Source: Alcaligenes aquatilis
GTDB lineage: Bacteria; Pseudomonadota; Gammaproteobacteria; Burkholderiales; Burkholderiaceae_B
NCBI RefSeq assembly: GCF_003076515.1
Contig: NZ_CP022390.1
Location: 2,542,001 to 2,606,000, forward strand
Direction: 5' to 3'
Length of the DNA: 64,000 nucleotides
Below the pieces are notes generated by a model. The model saw only the letters and a list, made by a program, of their open reading frames with translations, searched no databases and was not told the origin of the DNA. The position numbers and the translations under genes are program-made. This document shows, one piece after another, positions 35,442 to 45,134 of the stretch. Numbering within the stretch: the first letter of the stretch is position 1; every line of letters begins with the position of its first letter.

Positions 35442-36119
35442 TCACAGTTTGGCTAAATAGTCCTTAAAGCGTTGCCCGTTCTGCGGACGGAAATGATCAT
35501 CCATCTCCTTAATCCCGCTAATCCTATCCAGTCGGAAATTCCTAAAATCTTGACGCAGCTCGCACCACGCTGTCAGGAGCCACGCTTCATCGAACAGCGT
35601 CAGGCCAAGAGGGTGGACACGTCTGCAGCTAGTGCGATCGCCAAGATCGCAATAGGCAAGCTCCAAGACACGTCGCTCACGAATGGATTTACGCAGAATG
35701 CTGCCCCACCTCGTGACTTGCTCCTCACCTAGCTGTGGTCGGCTTACCGCCAAAATTGGGAGGGTCTGAAACCTTTCCCCTCCTTCTTCACCCAGGGCGC
35801 TGGCGACTTTACCCGAGACTCGCTGGGCAGCATCCCCCAAGTCCCCACAATCACGAGCAATCACAAGGCGCAAGCCAAGCATGATCGCTTCCATCTCATC
35901 AGGGTCAAATTGCAGCGGTGGCAGAAAATAGCCCTTCTCCAATTGATAGCCAAGGCCGGACTCGCCCCGCACAGGCGCACCCATCGCCTGAAGGCTGGCC
36001 ATATCTCGATAAATAGTACGCGGTGAAACGCCGAACCTCTGTGCGAGTGCCTCGGCAGAAACTGGATAACGAGCACTTCTCAATTGATCCAAGAGGGCAA
36101 AAAGCCGAAGAGTTTTCAT
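35442..36119 (-). CDS. YafY-type HTH-WYL transcriptional regulator
   Basis: A 225-residue regulator with an N-terminal HTH_11 winged helix (FALLDQLRSARYPVSAEALA, then FGVSPRTIYRDMASLQAMG) and a C-terminal WYL domain (from about residue 135; RVLELAYCDLGDRT, HPLGLTLFDEAWLLTAWC). It is divergent from the gene at 36214, and a perfect inverted repeat lies between them. By position it controls that pair. The effector is unknown. Confidence 0.88.
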   Translation of the reverse strand: MKTLRLFALLDQLRSARYPVSAEALAQRFGVSPRTIYRDMASLQAMGAPVRGESGLGYQLEKGYFLPPLQFDPDEMEAIMLGLRLVIARDCGDLGDAAQRVSGKVASALGEEGGERFQTLPILAVSRPQLGEEQVTRWGSILRKSIRERRVLELAYCDLGDRTSCRRVHPLGLTLFDEAWLLTAWCELRQDFRNFRLDRISGIKEMDDHFRPQNGQRFKDYLAKL

Positions 36120-36137
36120 AAATTATTTTGTACTACA

Positions 36138-36160
36138 CCCCTGACAGAAAATGTCAGGGG
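36138..36160. promoter_or_regulatory. Operator between the WYL regulator and its divergent gene
   Basis: CCCCTGACA (36138-36146) and TGTCAGGGG (36152-36160) are an exact inverted repeat with a 5-base spacer, 18 bases upstream of the regulator start. CTGACA/TGTCAG dyads are what I would expect for YafY-type regulators, so autoregulation plus control of the divergent gene is likely. Confidence 0.7.
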
Positions 36161-36213
36161 CTCTTATTAAACTGAGGCTTCTTCAACACGCCCACTACAA
36201 GGAGCCAAACCCT

Positions 36214-36810
36214 ATGGCCAGTCAATGTATCGAAATTGTCACTTATAAGATAGAAAATCCAATCCAGGCCGACCAACAGCGCGACAGCGCACGCCTGCGA
36301 GTTTCAACGCTCTCCGGCTTTAAAGGATGGTTACCGCTTACTGATAGCATGGACCAGAGCAAGCGGGCGGATATCGTCCTTTGGGACAATCCCAAAGCAG
36401 CTGAAACAGCGGCGCAAATCGTAGGTAAGTCAGACGATTTTGCCGACTTTCGTGTAACGATTACGGAGTTTGGCACGATGGGCCACTATACGACCGCGGC
36501 CAATGAAGTCGTTTTAATGCAAACCGGAAGCGGCATCGAAGTTGGCCAATTTCGTTTGCGCCAAGGCTTTAGCGAAGAAGCGTTGCGTGCAGCTCACACC
36601 AAAATGGTCAACAAGCACTTGTCCCTACAACCTGGCTGGCTCGGACAGAGGCTGGTTCGTCTACAAGATGGCAGCTTCATGGATATCGCTTTCGCTACGA
36701 CCGACACCCACGCTCAAAACATTTGTCACAGTTGGGCCGGGAATGCTGACTGCAATACCTTCCTGGATATGATTGAACCGATCAGCATGGAATTTGGGAC
36801 GCTTATTTAA
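36214..36810 (+). CDS. Uncharacterised protein with two dimeric alpha-beta barrel repeats
   Basis: A 198-residue protein with no signal or membrane segment. Its halves look like a duplication of a ferredoxin-like antibiotic-monooxygenase-type fold: CIEIVTYKIENP ... ADFRVTITEFG (about 4-100) and IEVGQFRLRQGF ... NTFLDMIEPIS (about 106-195). I do not recognise a characterised homologue. AAGGAG 11 bases upstream supports ATG 36214. The base composition is more AT-rich than the flanking cofactor genes, which with the paired regulator suggests acquisition as a two-gene unit. Confidence 0.6.
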   Translation: MASQCIEIVTYKIENPIQADQQRDSARLRVSTLSGFKGWLPLTDSMDQSKRADIVLWDNPKAAETAAQIVGKSDDFADFRVTITEFGTMGHYTTAANEVVLMQTGSGIEVGQFRLRQGFSEEALRAAHTKMVNKHLSLQPGWLGQRLVRLQDGSFMDIAFATTDTHAQNICHSWAGNADCNTFLDMIEPISMEFGTLI

Positions 36811-36871
36811 GCATCGTCCAAGGAGCGCGATCACCGACGTTGGCTAGCCCATTGCTCAATGGAAAGGTGCG

Positions 36872-37471
36872 CTACCACCCCTGTGCCTGATCCAGATCCT
36901 GCGGCGTATTGATATTGAAAAAAGCATGTTCCGGTGCATCGCGAAAGTCCACTGCCACCGCAGCTATGCTTTCCAACCAGCTCATGACGCGGCGTTCACC
37001 GCTCAGCAGATACTGTTTCAGGCTAGCAGCCTGATCAGTACGCAGCAGCAGACAAAGAGGATGGCTGCGTTCAGCTTGCGCATAAGCGGCGACAGCGCCC
37101 TGCTCTTCCACAGCTTTGATCAAGCGTTTGCCCAGATCCTTTGGCACAAAGGGCAAGTCCACGGGACAGGACAAAGCCCACGGGGTAGAAACCTGATCCA
37201 GCACACTGGCCAGACCGGCCAAGGGGCCCAGATAGCCTTCCAGCTCCAGCGCATCGGGCACCACCCGCCCCCAATGGACATACTGTTCAGGATTGCGATT
37301 GGCACTGATCAGGATAGTCCCCACCTGCGGGCGCAGGCGACGTACCAGATGCTGAACCAACGGCTGGCCCTGTAAAAGCAGCAAGCCTTTATCGACCTGG
37401 CCCGACAAATCAAAACGCCGGGCCTGTCCGCCTGCCAGCACAATACCGCTGATGTCCTGTGTGCTTATCAT
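36872..37471 (-). CDS. mobA: Molybdenum cofactor guanylyltransferase MobA
   Basis: MobA (199 residues) attaches GMP to Mo-molybdopterin to make the bis-MGD-type cofactor used by formate dehydrogenase. The nucleotidyltransferase motif [13 protein letters not shown] with the lysine of QVDKGLL, and CPVDLPFVP for the metal-binding aspartate, are present. It overlaps the moaA stop by four bases. Confidence 0.94.
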   Translation of the reverse strand: MISTQDISGIVLAGGQARRFDLSGQVDKGLLLLQGQPLVQHLVRRLRPQVGTILISANRNPEQYVHWGRVVPDALELEGYLGPLAGLASVLDQVSTPWALSCPVDLPFVPKDLGKRLIKAVEEQGAVAAYAQAERSHPLCLLLRTDQAASLKQYLLSGERRVMSWLESIAAVAVDFRDAPEHAFFNINTPQDLDQAQGW

Positions 37472-38712
37472 CCGCCGATGTAACTCATTTCTATACGGTC
37501 ACGACTCGTGGTGTGCTCACCCCGAATCTCGGAATATCGGTCTTGCCGCCCCGTCCAAACACCGTGCATATAGGCGGCTAACTGGTCGTCGGAAGCACCC
37601 GAGCGCAATTGCGCCCGCACATCATAACCTTGAGAGGCAAACAGACACAGAAACAGACGTCCTTCCGGGGAAAGACGCATGCGTGAACAGTCCCCACAGA
37701 AGGGTTGCGTCACGCTGGTAATCACGCCCACTTCCCCTGTGCCATCCTTGAAACGCCAGCGGCTGGCTACTTCGCCACGGTATTGGGCCGCTACCGGCTC
37801 CAGCGCGAAACGGGACTGGATACGCTCCACAATCTGCGCACCGCTGACGACCTCTTCCAGATTCCAGCCATTGCTGGTGCCCACGTCCATATATTCAATA
37901 AAGCGCAAAATCTGGCCGGAGCCTTTAAAGTGCTCGACCATGGGCAGAATCTGATCGTCGTTCAGGCCTTTACGCACCACCATATTGACCTTCACCGGGC
38001 TCAAACCTGCCGCCTGCGCCTTGGCAATGCCATCCAGCACGGTGGACACGGACACGCCGCTGTCGCTGAGTTGCGTAAAGCGGGCATCGTCCAAGGCATC
38101 CAGGCTGACAGTGACACGATTCAAGCCCGCGTCTTTCAACGCCTGAGCTTTGCGACCCAACAAGGTGCCATTGGTGGTCAAAGTCAGCTCTACCGGCTCA
38201 CCCTCCGGTGTGCGCAGCTTGGCCAGCATGGCAATCAGCACTTCAATATTTCGACGCAAGAGCGGCTCGCCACCTGTCAGGCGCAGCTTGCGCACGCCCA
38301 GGGAAACCGCCTGCCGTGCCACGCGCTCGATCTCTTCAAAGCTGAGCAGGGAAGAATGAGGCAGGAACTCGTAGTCCGTGCCAAACACTTCCCTGGGCAT
38401 ACAGTAGGTACAGCGAAAATTGCACTTGTCGGTCAGAGAAATACGCAGATCGTGAAACGGACGGTGGCGCTTGTCCAGCGGTTGCTCAGACACCGCCGCC
38501 ATGCGCACGGTAGGGCGGCGCGCAGGTTCAGCAGCACTCGTTTGAACCCCCTGTTCAATGCCTGACGGTACAAGCCCCGATCCAGCAGGCGCCGCGTCAG
38601 TCCGCCCCGACGACAAAGCCCCGGCGCCTGGAGGAGCCGCTTTTTGATGTGGCCCGGTCGAACCCCCGCCTTCAGGCGGGGATTCAAACGTTGGCCCATG
38701 ATCATCGCTCAT
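37468..38712 (-). CDS. moaA: GTP 3',8-cyclase MoaA
   Basis: MoaA (414 residues) starts molybdenum-cofactor synthesis from GTP with a radical-SAM cluster (Cys97, 101, 104 in [12 protein letters not shown]) and a second C-terminal cluster ([20 protein letters not shown]). It ends with the functional Gly-Gly pair. The first 75 residues are an unusual Pro/Gly/Ala/Ser-rich extension not found in E. coli MoaA. The ATG at 38712 has a plausible AAAGAGA site; an internal ATG at 38502 (344 residues) has none, so the long form is favoured. Confidence 0.93.
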   Translation of the reverse strand: MSDDHGPTFESPPEGGGSTGPHQKAAPPGAGALSSGRTDAAPAGSGLVPSGIEQGVQTSAAEPARRPTVRMAAVSEQPLDKRHRPFHDLRISLTDKCNFRCTYCMPREVFGTDYEFLPHSSLLSFEEIERVARQAVSLGVRKLRLTGGEPLLRRNIEVLIAMLAKLRTPEGEPVELTLTTNGTLLGRKAQALKDAGLNRVTVSLDALDDARFTQLSDSGVSVSTVLDGIAKAQAAGLSPVKVNMVVRKGLNDDQILPMVEHFKGSGQILRFIEYMDVGTSNGWNLEEVVSGAQIVERIQSRFALEPVAAQYRGEVASRWRFKDGTGEVGVITSVTQPFCGDCSRMRLSPEGRLFLCLFASQGYDVRAQLRSGASDDQLAAYMHGVWTGRQDRYSEIRGEHTTSRDRIEMSYIGG

Positions 38713-38786
38713 GGTGTTCTCTTTCGTTCAAGGACAGGGTTGGCCCCGTCTCATGGTGTATGTGTGTTTTCGTCAAGCAAAGGGGT

Positions 38787-39893
38787 CTAACGCCAGAGCA
38801 TGTCGGCGGCCTGGCCGAATGCCTGTTCCAGCGTCATGATCTGCCCTAAACCGCGTGGGTCATAACCCACCAGATCTTGCATGAATTGACTATACGCGGA
38901 ACCGCCAATCACGTTCATCAGTTGCTGCATAGGAGCCTTATCCAGCGCTTCTTGCTCGACCGCGATGAAGTAACGCTCCTGCGCCAGGGGAATAAACTCC
39001 AGCCCGCATCGGCTGGCCGCTGTTTCCACACCCAGCCCGGTATCGGCCATGCCACTGGCAACATGGGCCGCCACCGCCATATGCGTCAATTCTGTTGTTT
39101 CAAAGCCCAGGACCGCATTCGTGTTTACCCCTAACTGACCCAGCAGCAAGGTGGCCAGAAAGCGGGTGCTGGACCCCATCTGACGGTTCACAAAGCGCAC
39201 ATCGGGCCGTAGCAAATCCGCCATGCCCGTGATGTTCTTGGGGTTGCCCTGTTCCACAAACAGGCCCGTTCGGCGCGTGGACAGGAAAATCAGCCGGTGA
39301 CGCGCCGGTGACAGCCATTGCCCATAACGGCGCATGGCAGCCACCTCGAACTCGCCTACCGGAACCTGGAAACCGGCCAGGTCGCAGTCCCCACGCTCCA
39401 GCGAAGCCAGTGCTTCAATAGCGGTGCGATAGCGCAGTTCCAGCGGCAAGCCCTCGTGTTCGTTGGCAAAGCGCATCAAGCCTTCAATCGCAAATCCGTG
39501 ACTGGCTTGAAAGCGCAAACGGTCCAGAGGCTGAGCATACAAGCGACCCAGCTCCTCTTCCAGTTCGGAGGCCATGCTCTCCAGGGTCGGCGTCAGACGC
39601 GCATCCAGGCGCCGGTTTGCCCATAGCAAACGCTGGGCAAACTCGGTCAGCTTGGTGCCTTTACGCCGGGACGTTTCCAGCAAGGCGGCATCAAACTGTT
39701 GTTCGGCATTGCGCAACAAGCCCCAGGCATGTCTGTAAGAAAACTGGCATTCCTTGCTGGCTCCCGCCAAGTGCCCCAGTCGCTCGATGGCACCCAACAG
39801 ACGCAGCACATCCCCCATGAGGAGTTCCACGCCGTCTGCATTTTCCAGAATCCATTCAGAGCGCAGCCGGGCTTTGAATTTCTGTTTGGTCAT
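38787..39893 (-). CDS. ModE-like HTH / periplasmic-binding-like regulator of the formate dehydrogenase operon
   Basis: A 368-residue cytoplasmic regulator. Residues about 10-95 resemble the ModE N-terminal winged helix (LLGAIERLGHLAGASKECQF, then SYRHAWGLLRNAEQQF), and residues about 120-345 resemble the periplasmic-binding-protein-like domain (PBP_like) that binds molybdate or another small ligand. It is divergent from fdsG, the position taken by fdsR in Cupriavidus. I infer control of the fds operon; the ligand is not known. Confidence 0.8.
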   Translation of the reverse strand: MTKQKFKARLRSEWILENADGVELLMGDVLRLLGAIERLGHLAGASKECQFSYRHAWGLLRNAEQQFDAALLETSRRKGTKLTEFAQRLLWANRRLDARLTPTLESMASELEEELGRLYAQPLDRLRFQASHGFAIEGLMRFANEHEGLPLELRYRTAIEALASLERGDCDLAGFQVPVGEFEVAAMRRYGQWLSPARHRLIFLSTRRTGLFVEQGNPKNITGMADLLRPDVRFVNRQMGSSTRFLATLLLGQLGVNTNAVLGFETTELTHMAVAAHVASGMADTGLGVETAASRCGLEFIPLAQERYFIAVEQEALDKAPMQQLMNVIGGSAYSQFMQDLVGYDPRGLGQIMTLEQAFGQAADMLWR

Positions 39894-40027
39894 GTGTTTT
39901 TGTCGACCAGTGTATTTTCGTATTTATGTTTTGTGCTGCATGTACCAAACATTATATATGCGAAATATTGCTTATTGAAGTTATGGACTTAAGTGGTTAG
40001 ATTACAAGGGAAAACACTGTCAAATAA

Positions 40028-40045
40028 TATGCACGGCTGTGCATA
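40028..40045. promoter_or_regulatory. Dyad upstream of fdsG
   Basis: TATGCAC (40028-40034) and GTGCATA (40039-40045) form a perfect inverted repeat, 51 bases upstream of the likely fdsG start and inside the divergent control region. It is a natural candidate site for the adjacent regulator. The DNA between it and the regulator gene is AT-rich (ATTATATATG near 39951) but has no clear ModE site. Confidence 0.5.
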
Positions 40046-40095
40046 AAAAAACATGGAGGCGCAGGCTCCCTACTCGGGCACCGCGCACACAGGAC

Positions 40096-40602
40096 ATGCA
40101 AACAACCCCTCATCACCAGGAGCAGGACCAGTCCGGCCTGACGCCTGAAGAGGTCACCTTACAGGCCGTGCAGGAGCACGCCGGCCAGAAAGGTAACCTA
40201 TTGCCTATTTTGCACACGATTCAGGACCGGATTGCCTGTATTCCCGAGTCCGTGGTGCCGGTGCTGGCCGAACAACTGGCTCTATCCCGGGCGGAAATCC
40301 ATGGCGTTATCTCTTTTTACGCCCACTTTCGCACCCAGCCTCACGCGACTCATACCCTGGAAATCTGCCGGGCTGAAGCCTGTCAGGCGCGGGGCGGGCT
40401 GGAGCTGACGGCTCATGCCCGTCGCCGCCTGAACTGCGACTTCCACGAAAACAGCGACGACGGCCAGTACACACTGGAGCCCGTCTACTGCCTGGGCCTG
40501 TGCGCCCAATCCCCCGCTGTCATGCTGGACGGCGTTCCCCATGCCCGCGTCACCCCCGAAAAACTGGACGCCCTGCTAAGCAGCCAGGAGGCCCAGTCAT
40601 GA
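40096..40602 (+). CDS. fdsG: NAD-dependent formate dehydrogenase gamma subunit (NuoE-like)
   Basis: A 168-residue thioredoxin-like [2Fe-2S] subunit. LLPILHTIQDRIACIPESVV and LSRAEIHGVISFYAHFR are typical of NuoE/FdsG; the four cluster cysteines appear as CRAEAC and CLGLC. ATG 40096 gives the family length; the frame is open from a GTG at 40039, and the AGGA before 40096 is too close for a normal Shine-Dalgarno, so the start is uncertain. Its stop overlaps fdsB (ATGA). Confidence 0.92.
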   Translation: MQTTPHHQEQDQSGLTPEEVTLQAVQEHAGQKGNLLPILHTIQDRIACIPESVVPVLAEQLALSRAEIHGVISFYAHFRTQPHATHTLEICRAEACQARGGLELTAHARRRLNCDFHENSDDGQYTLEPVYCLGLCAQSPAVMLDGVPHARVTPEKLDALLSSQEAQS

Positions 40603-42167
40603 GCACCATCACCGTTTACATTCCGCGCGACACTGCGGCGGTCGCCATGGGCGCCCATGAGATTGCCCAGCAACTGGCGGCCCAGGCTCAGGAGCGCGGT
40701 CTGGACATACAGATCGTGCGCAATGGCTCACGCGGCTTGCTCTGGCTGGAACCTCTGGTGGAAGTACAAACGGCAGCAGGCCGCGTCGCTTATGGCCCTG
40801 TCCAGACTGAAGATTTGCCCGGTCTGTTTGACGCCGGTTTCCTGCAAGGTGGTACACATAAGTTGTGCCACGGCCTGACGGACGCCATCCCCTACCTGAA
40901 GAACCAGGAACGCCTGACATTTGCCCGCGTGGGCATTATTGATCCGGTCAGTGTGGCCGATTATCAGGCCTGTGGTGGCTTTGAGGGTTTGAGCAAAGCA
41001 CTGGCCATGGAGCCGGCCGCTATTGTGAAAGAAGTGACCGACTCCGGCCTGCGTGGTCGTGGCGGTGCGGCTTTCCCCACCGGCATCAAATGGAACACGG
41101 TACTGAACACTCCGGCGCAGCAGAAATACATTGTCTGTAATGCCGACGAAGGCGACTCGGGCACCTTCTCTGACCGCATGCTGATGGAAGGCGACCCACT
41201 GTGCCTGATTGAAGGCATGACGATTGCCGGTCTGGCCGTGGGCGCAACCTATGGCTACATCTACGTGCGCTCCGAATATCCGCTGGCCGTGCAAGCGCTG
41301 AACGAAGCCATTGAGGCAGCGCGCGCGGCGGGCTGGCTGGGCAAGAATATTCAGGGCAGCGGCTACGAGTTCGACCTGGAAGTGCGCAAAGCAGCCGGCG
41401 CCTACATCTGTGGCGAAGAAACCGCCCTGCTCGACAGTCTGGAAGGCAAACGCGGCATGGTGCGTGTGAAACCACCTCTGCCCGCCATCAAAGGCTTGTT
41501 CGGTCAGCCTACCGTGATCAATAACGTGGTGTCGCTGGCTTCCGTGCCGGTGATTCTGGCCAAGGGCGGTGCTTACTACCAGAACTACGGCATGGGCCGT
41601 TCGCGTGGCACCTTGGCGTTCCAGTTGACCGGCAATCTGCAAAACGGTGGCCTGGTGGAAAAAGCCTTTGGCGTCACCTTGCGTGAACTGCTGTACGACT
41701 ACGGTGGCGGCAGCGCCAGCGGTCGTCCTTTGCGTGCGGTGCAAGTAGGTGGCCCATTGGGTGCCTATCTGCCCGAGCACCAGTGGGATGTCCCGCTGGA
41801 CTACGAAGCCTACATGAAGATCAATGCCATGGTCGGTCACGGTGGTCTGGTGGCCTTTGACGACACAGTGGACATGGCTCACATGGCGCAGTACGCCATG
41901 GAGTTCTGTGCCATCGAATCCTGTGGCAAATGCACGCCCTGTCGCATCGGCTCTACGCGTGGCGTGGAGACCATCCAGAAGATCCGTCGCCGCCAAGACA
42001 TGGACAACCATGTCGAGCTGCTGCGTGATCTGTGCGACACCATGTTCTCCGGGTCTTTGTGCGCCTTGGGCGGCATGACCCCGTATCCCGTCCTGTCCGC
42101 GCTGGAACACTTTCCCCAGGATTTTGGACTGGCCCCGCAAACCGAGCAGGACCTGGCCAAGGTCTAA
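40599..42167 (+). CDS. fdsB: NAD-dependent formate dehydrogenase beta subunit (NuoF-like)
   Basis: The 522-residue flavoprotein subunit that passes electrons from the iron-sulfur chain to NAD. It has a thioredoxin-like N-terminus (to about 100), the FMN motif GLRGRGGAAFPTGIKW (about 148-163), the NAD region GAYICGEETALLDSLEG (about 267), and the [4Fe-4S] motif ESCGKCTPCRIGSTRG (about 437). AGGAGG lies eight bases before ATG 40599, which overlaps the fdsG stop. Confidence 0.95.
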   Translation: MSTITVYIPRDTAAVAMGAHEIAQQLAAQAQERGLDIQIVRNGSRGLLWLEPLVEVQTAAGRVAYGPVQTEDLPGLFDAGFLQGGTHKLCHGLTDAIPYLKNQERLTFARVGIIDPVSVADYQACGGFEGLSKALAMEPAAIVKEVTDSGLRGRGGAAFPTGIKWNTVLNTPAQQKYIVCNADEGDSGTFSDRMLMEGDPLCLIEGMTIAGLAVGATYGYIYVRSEYPLAVQALNEAIEAARAAGWLGKNIQGSGYEFDLEVRKAAGAYICGEETALLDSLEGKRGMVRVKPPLPAIKGLFGQPTVINNVVSLASVPVILAKGGAYYQNYGMGRSRGTLAFQLTGNLQNGGLVEKAFGVTLRELLYDYGGGSASGRPLRAVQVGGPLGAYLPEHQWDVPLDYEAYMKINAMVGHGGLVAFDDTVDMAHMAQYAMEFCAIESCGKCTPCRIGSTRGVETIQKIRRRQDMDNHVELLRDLCDTMFSGSLCALGGMTPYPVLSALEHFPQDFGLAPQTEQDLAKV

Positions 42168-42180
42168 GACGGAGAACACC

Positions 42181-45102
42181 ATGAAAGAAACAGTCGCCGT
42201 ACGCGAACGTGACCTGGGCACCCCAGCCTCGACCCAGACCGAGATGGTCAACCTGACCATTGACGGCAAATTGATTGAAGTGCCCGTTGGCACGTCCGTG
42301 ATGCATGCGGCCGCCTTGGCCGGCATCAATATTCCAAAACTGTGCGCCACCGACTCGCTGGAAGCGTTTGGCTCCTGCCGTCTGTGCCTGGTGGACATTG
42401 AAGGCCGTCGCGGCCACCCTGCTTCCTGCACCACCCTGGTGGAAGAAGGCATGGTCGTCCAGACCGAAAACGACACCCTGCACAAGCTGCGCCGCAACGT
42501 GATGGAACTGTACATCTCCGATCACCCGCTGGACTGCCTGACCTGTCCTGCCAACGGCAATTGCGAACTGCAGGATATGGCCGGTGTTGTGGGCCTGCGC
42601 AGCGTGCGCTATGGCTTTGAGGGTGCCAACCATCTGGACGACACCACCGACAACTCCAACCCCTACTTTGCCTACGACTCCAGCAAGTGCATTGTCTGCA
42701 ACCGCTGTGTGCGCGCCTGTGAGGAAGTTCAGGGCACCTTTGCACTGACCATCGACAAGCGCGGTTTTGAGTCGCGCGTCACCGCCGGCCAGAACGACGA
42801 TTTCCTGGGCAGCGACTGCGTGTCCTGTGGTGCTTGTGTCCAGGCCTGCCCGACATCCTCCCTGATGGAAAAATCCGTTATCGATCTGGGCCAGCCCGAG
42901 CACGCCGTCATCACCACCTGCGCCTATTGCGGTGTCGGTTGCGGCTTCAAGGCCGAGATGAAGGGCGACAAGGTCATTCGCATGACCCCCTGGAAAGACG
43001 GCAAGGCCAACCGTGGCCACGCCTGCGTGAAAGGCCGTTTTGCCTGGGGTTACGCCACTCACCAGGACCGTATCCTGAACCCCATGATACGCAAGAGCAT
43101 TACCGATCCCTGGCAGGAAGTGTCGTGGGACGAGGCCATCAATTACGCCGCGTCCGAGTTCCGTCGCATTCAGGATCAGCACGGTCGTGACGCCGTGGGC
43201 GGTATTACGTCCTCGCGTTGCACCAACGAAGAAACCTATCTGGTGCAAAAGCTGGTTCGCGCCGCCTTTGGTACCAATAACGTGGACACCTGCGCCCGCG
43301 TGTGTCACTCCCCTACCGGCTACGGCCTGAAGATGACCCTGGGTGAGTCCGCCGGTACACAAACCTTTGACTCGGTGATGCACACCGACGTGGTGATCGT
43401 GATGGGTGCCAACCCCAGCGCCGCCCACCCCGTGTTTGCATCGCGCCTGAAACGCCGCCTGCGCCAAGGTGCGCGCCTGATCGTGATCGACCCGCGCCAG
43501 ACCGAACTGGTCAGCTCACCACACATCCAGGCCGACTACCACCTGCCCCTGCGCCCCGGCACCAACACCGCCATACTGACTGCCATGGCCCACGTTATCG
43601 TCACCGAAAATCTGGTGAACGAAACCTATGTGGCCGAGCGCTGCGATACTGCTGCCTTCAATGAATGGCGCAGCTTTGTCAGCCAGCCCCAGAACTCGCC
43701 AGAAGCCATGGCCGAGATTTGCGGCGTGTCCGCCGAGGACATCCGTGGCGCAGCCCGTCTGTACGCCACCGGCGGCAACGGCTCGATTTACTACGGCCTG
43801 GGCGTGACTGAACACAGCCAAGGTTCCACCACCGTGATGGCCATTGCCAATCTGGCCATGGCCACCGGCAACGTGGGCCGCGAAGGCGTGGGTGTGAACC
43901 CGCTGCGTGGTCAGAACAACGTGCAAGGCTCCTGCGATATGGGTTCCTTCCCGCACGAATTCCCTGGCTACCGTCACGTCTCCGACACCAGCGTACGTCA
44001 GCAGTTTGAAGAAGCCTGGGGCGTGTCCCTGCAATCCGAACCCGGCCTGCGCATTCCCAATATGTTTGAGGCCGCCTTGAGTGGCAGCTTCAAGGGGCTG
44101 TACTGCCAGGGCGAGGACATTGTTCAATCCGACCCGAACACCCAGCACGTAGCCGCCGCCATGGCCGCCATGGAATGTGTGGTAGTGCAGGATCTGTTCC
44201 TGAACGAAACCGCCAAATACGCTCACGTATTCCTGCCCGGTTCGTCCTTCCTGGAAAAAGACGGCACCTTCACCAACGCCGAGCGTCGTATTTCGCGCGT
44301 ACGCAAAGTGATGGAACCCAAGGCAGGCATGGCCGACTGGGAAGTCACCTGCGCCCTGGCCCGTGCGCTGGGCTACCCCATGAGCTACGAGCATCCCGGC
44401 CAGATCATGGACGAGATCGCCCGCCTGACACCGACCTTTACCGGCGTGTCCTACGATCGCATTCAGGAACTGGGTGGCAGCGTGCAATGGCCTTGCAACG
44501 AGCAAGCGCCTGAAGGCACCCCCACCATGCACATTGACGAGTTCGTGCGCGGCAAAGGCCGCTTTATGCTGACCCAGTATGTGCCTACCGAAGAGCGCAG
44601 CAGCCGCAAGTTCCCCTTGCTGCTGACGACCGGCCGCATCCTGTCGCAATACAACGTGGGCGCACAAACCCGCCGTACCGACAACGTGGCCTGGCATGCC
44701 GAAGACTTGCTGGAAATTCACCCGGTGGATGCTGAAGATCGTGGCATTCGTAGTGGCGACAAAGTTTCGGTCAAGAGCCGTGCGGGCGAGACTGCCTTGC
44801 GTGCGACGGTGACCGAACGGGTACAACCTGGGGTGGTCTATACTACTTTCCACTTTCCCGAGTCGGGCGCCAACGTGGTCACCACCAACAACTCGGACTG
44901 GGCAACCAACTGCCCCGAGTACAAGGTGACGGCCGTGCAAATTCAGCGCGTGACCTCCGAGTCGGCCTGGCAAAATCGCTGGAACCGTTTCCACGATATT
45001 CAGCAACGTCTCCTGCAAGGCGAGACCGTCCCGGCCGAGGATTTGGCCCAGGCGGATCATAGCCACTCGCATGAGCCTGCCGAGGCCGTCGCGAAAGTAT
45101 GA
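42181..45102 (+). CDS. fdsA: NAD-dependent formate dehydrogenase alpha subunit, molybdenum-containing
   Basis: A 973-residue catalytic subunit that oxidises formate to CO2. In order it shows a [2Fe-2S] site (CATDSLEAFGSCRLC ... C), a His-Cys3 cluster (HPLDCLTCPANGNC), two ferredoxin-type [4Fe-4S] sites (CIVCNRCVRACEEV and CVSCGACVQACP), another [4Fe-4S] (CAYCGVGCGFK ... C), and the molybdenum ligand Cys375 in CARVCHSPTGYGL. The ligand is cysteine, not selenocysteine. Its cofactor depends on the moa/mob/moe genes upstream. ATG 42181 follows a GGAGA site, 13 bases after fdsB. Confidence 0.96.
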   Translation: MKETVAVRERDLGTPASTQTEMVNLTIDGKLIEVPVGTSVMHAAALAGINIPKLCATDSLEAFGSCRLCLVDIEGRRGHPASCTTLVEEGMVVQTENDTLHKLRRNVMELYISDHPLDCLTCPANGNCELQDMAGVVGLRSVRYGFEGANHLDDTTDNSNPYFAYDSSKCIVCNRCVRACEEVQGTFALTIDKRGFESRVTAGQNDDFLGSDCVSCGACVQACPTSSLMEKSVIDLGQPEHAVITTCAYCGVGCGFKAEMKGDKVIRMTPWKDGKANRGHACVKGRFAWGYATHQDRILNPMIRKSITDPWQEVSWDEAINYAASEFRRIQDQHGRDAVGGITSSRCTNEETYLVQKLVRAAFGTNNVDTCARVCHSPTGYGLKMTLGESAGTQTFDSVMHTDVVIVMGANPSAAHPVFASRLKRRLRQGARLIVIDPRQTELVSSPHIQADYHLPLRPGTNTAILTAMAHVIVTENLVNETYVAERCDTAAFNEWRSFVSQPQNSPEAMAEICGVSAEDIRGAARLYATGGNGSIYYGLGVTEHSQGSTTVMAIANLAMATGNVGREGVGVNPLRGQNNVQGSCDMGSFPHEFPGYRHVSDTSVRQQFEEAWGVSLQSEPGLRIPNMFEAALSGSFKGLYCQGEDIVQSDPNTQHVAAAMAAMECVVVQDLFLNETAKYAHVFLPGSSFLEKDGTFTNAERRISRVRKVMEPKAGMADWEVTCALARALGYPMSYEHPGQIMDEIARLTPTFTGVSYDRIQELGGSVQWPCNEQAPEGTPTMHIDEFVRGKGRFMLTQYVPTEERSSRKFPLLLTTGRILSQYNVGAQTRRTDNVAWHAEDLLEIHPVDAEDRGIRSGDKVSVKSRAGETALRATVTERVQPGVVYTTFHFPESGANVVTTNNSDWATNCPEYKVTAVQIQRVTSESAWQNRWNRFHDIQQRLLQGETVPAEDLAQADHSHSHEPAEAVAKV

Positions 45103-45134
45103 TGCGTCTAAACAGGCCCTAAGGAGTTGCCCAC

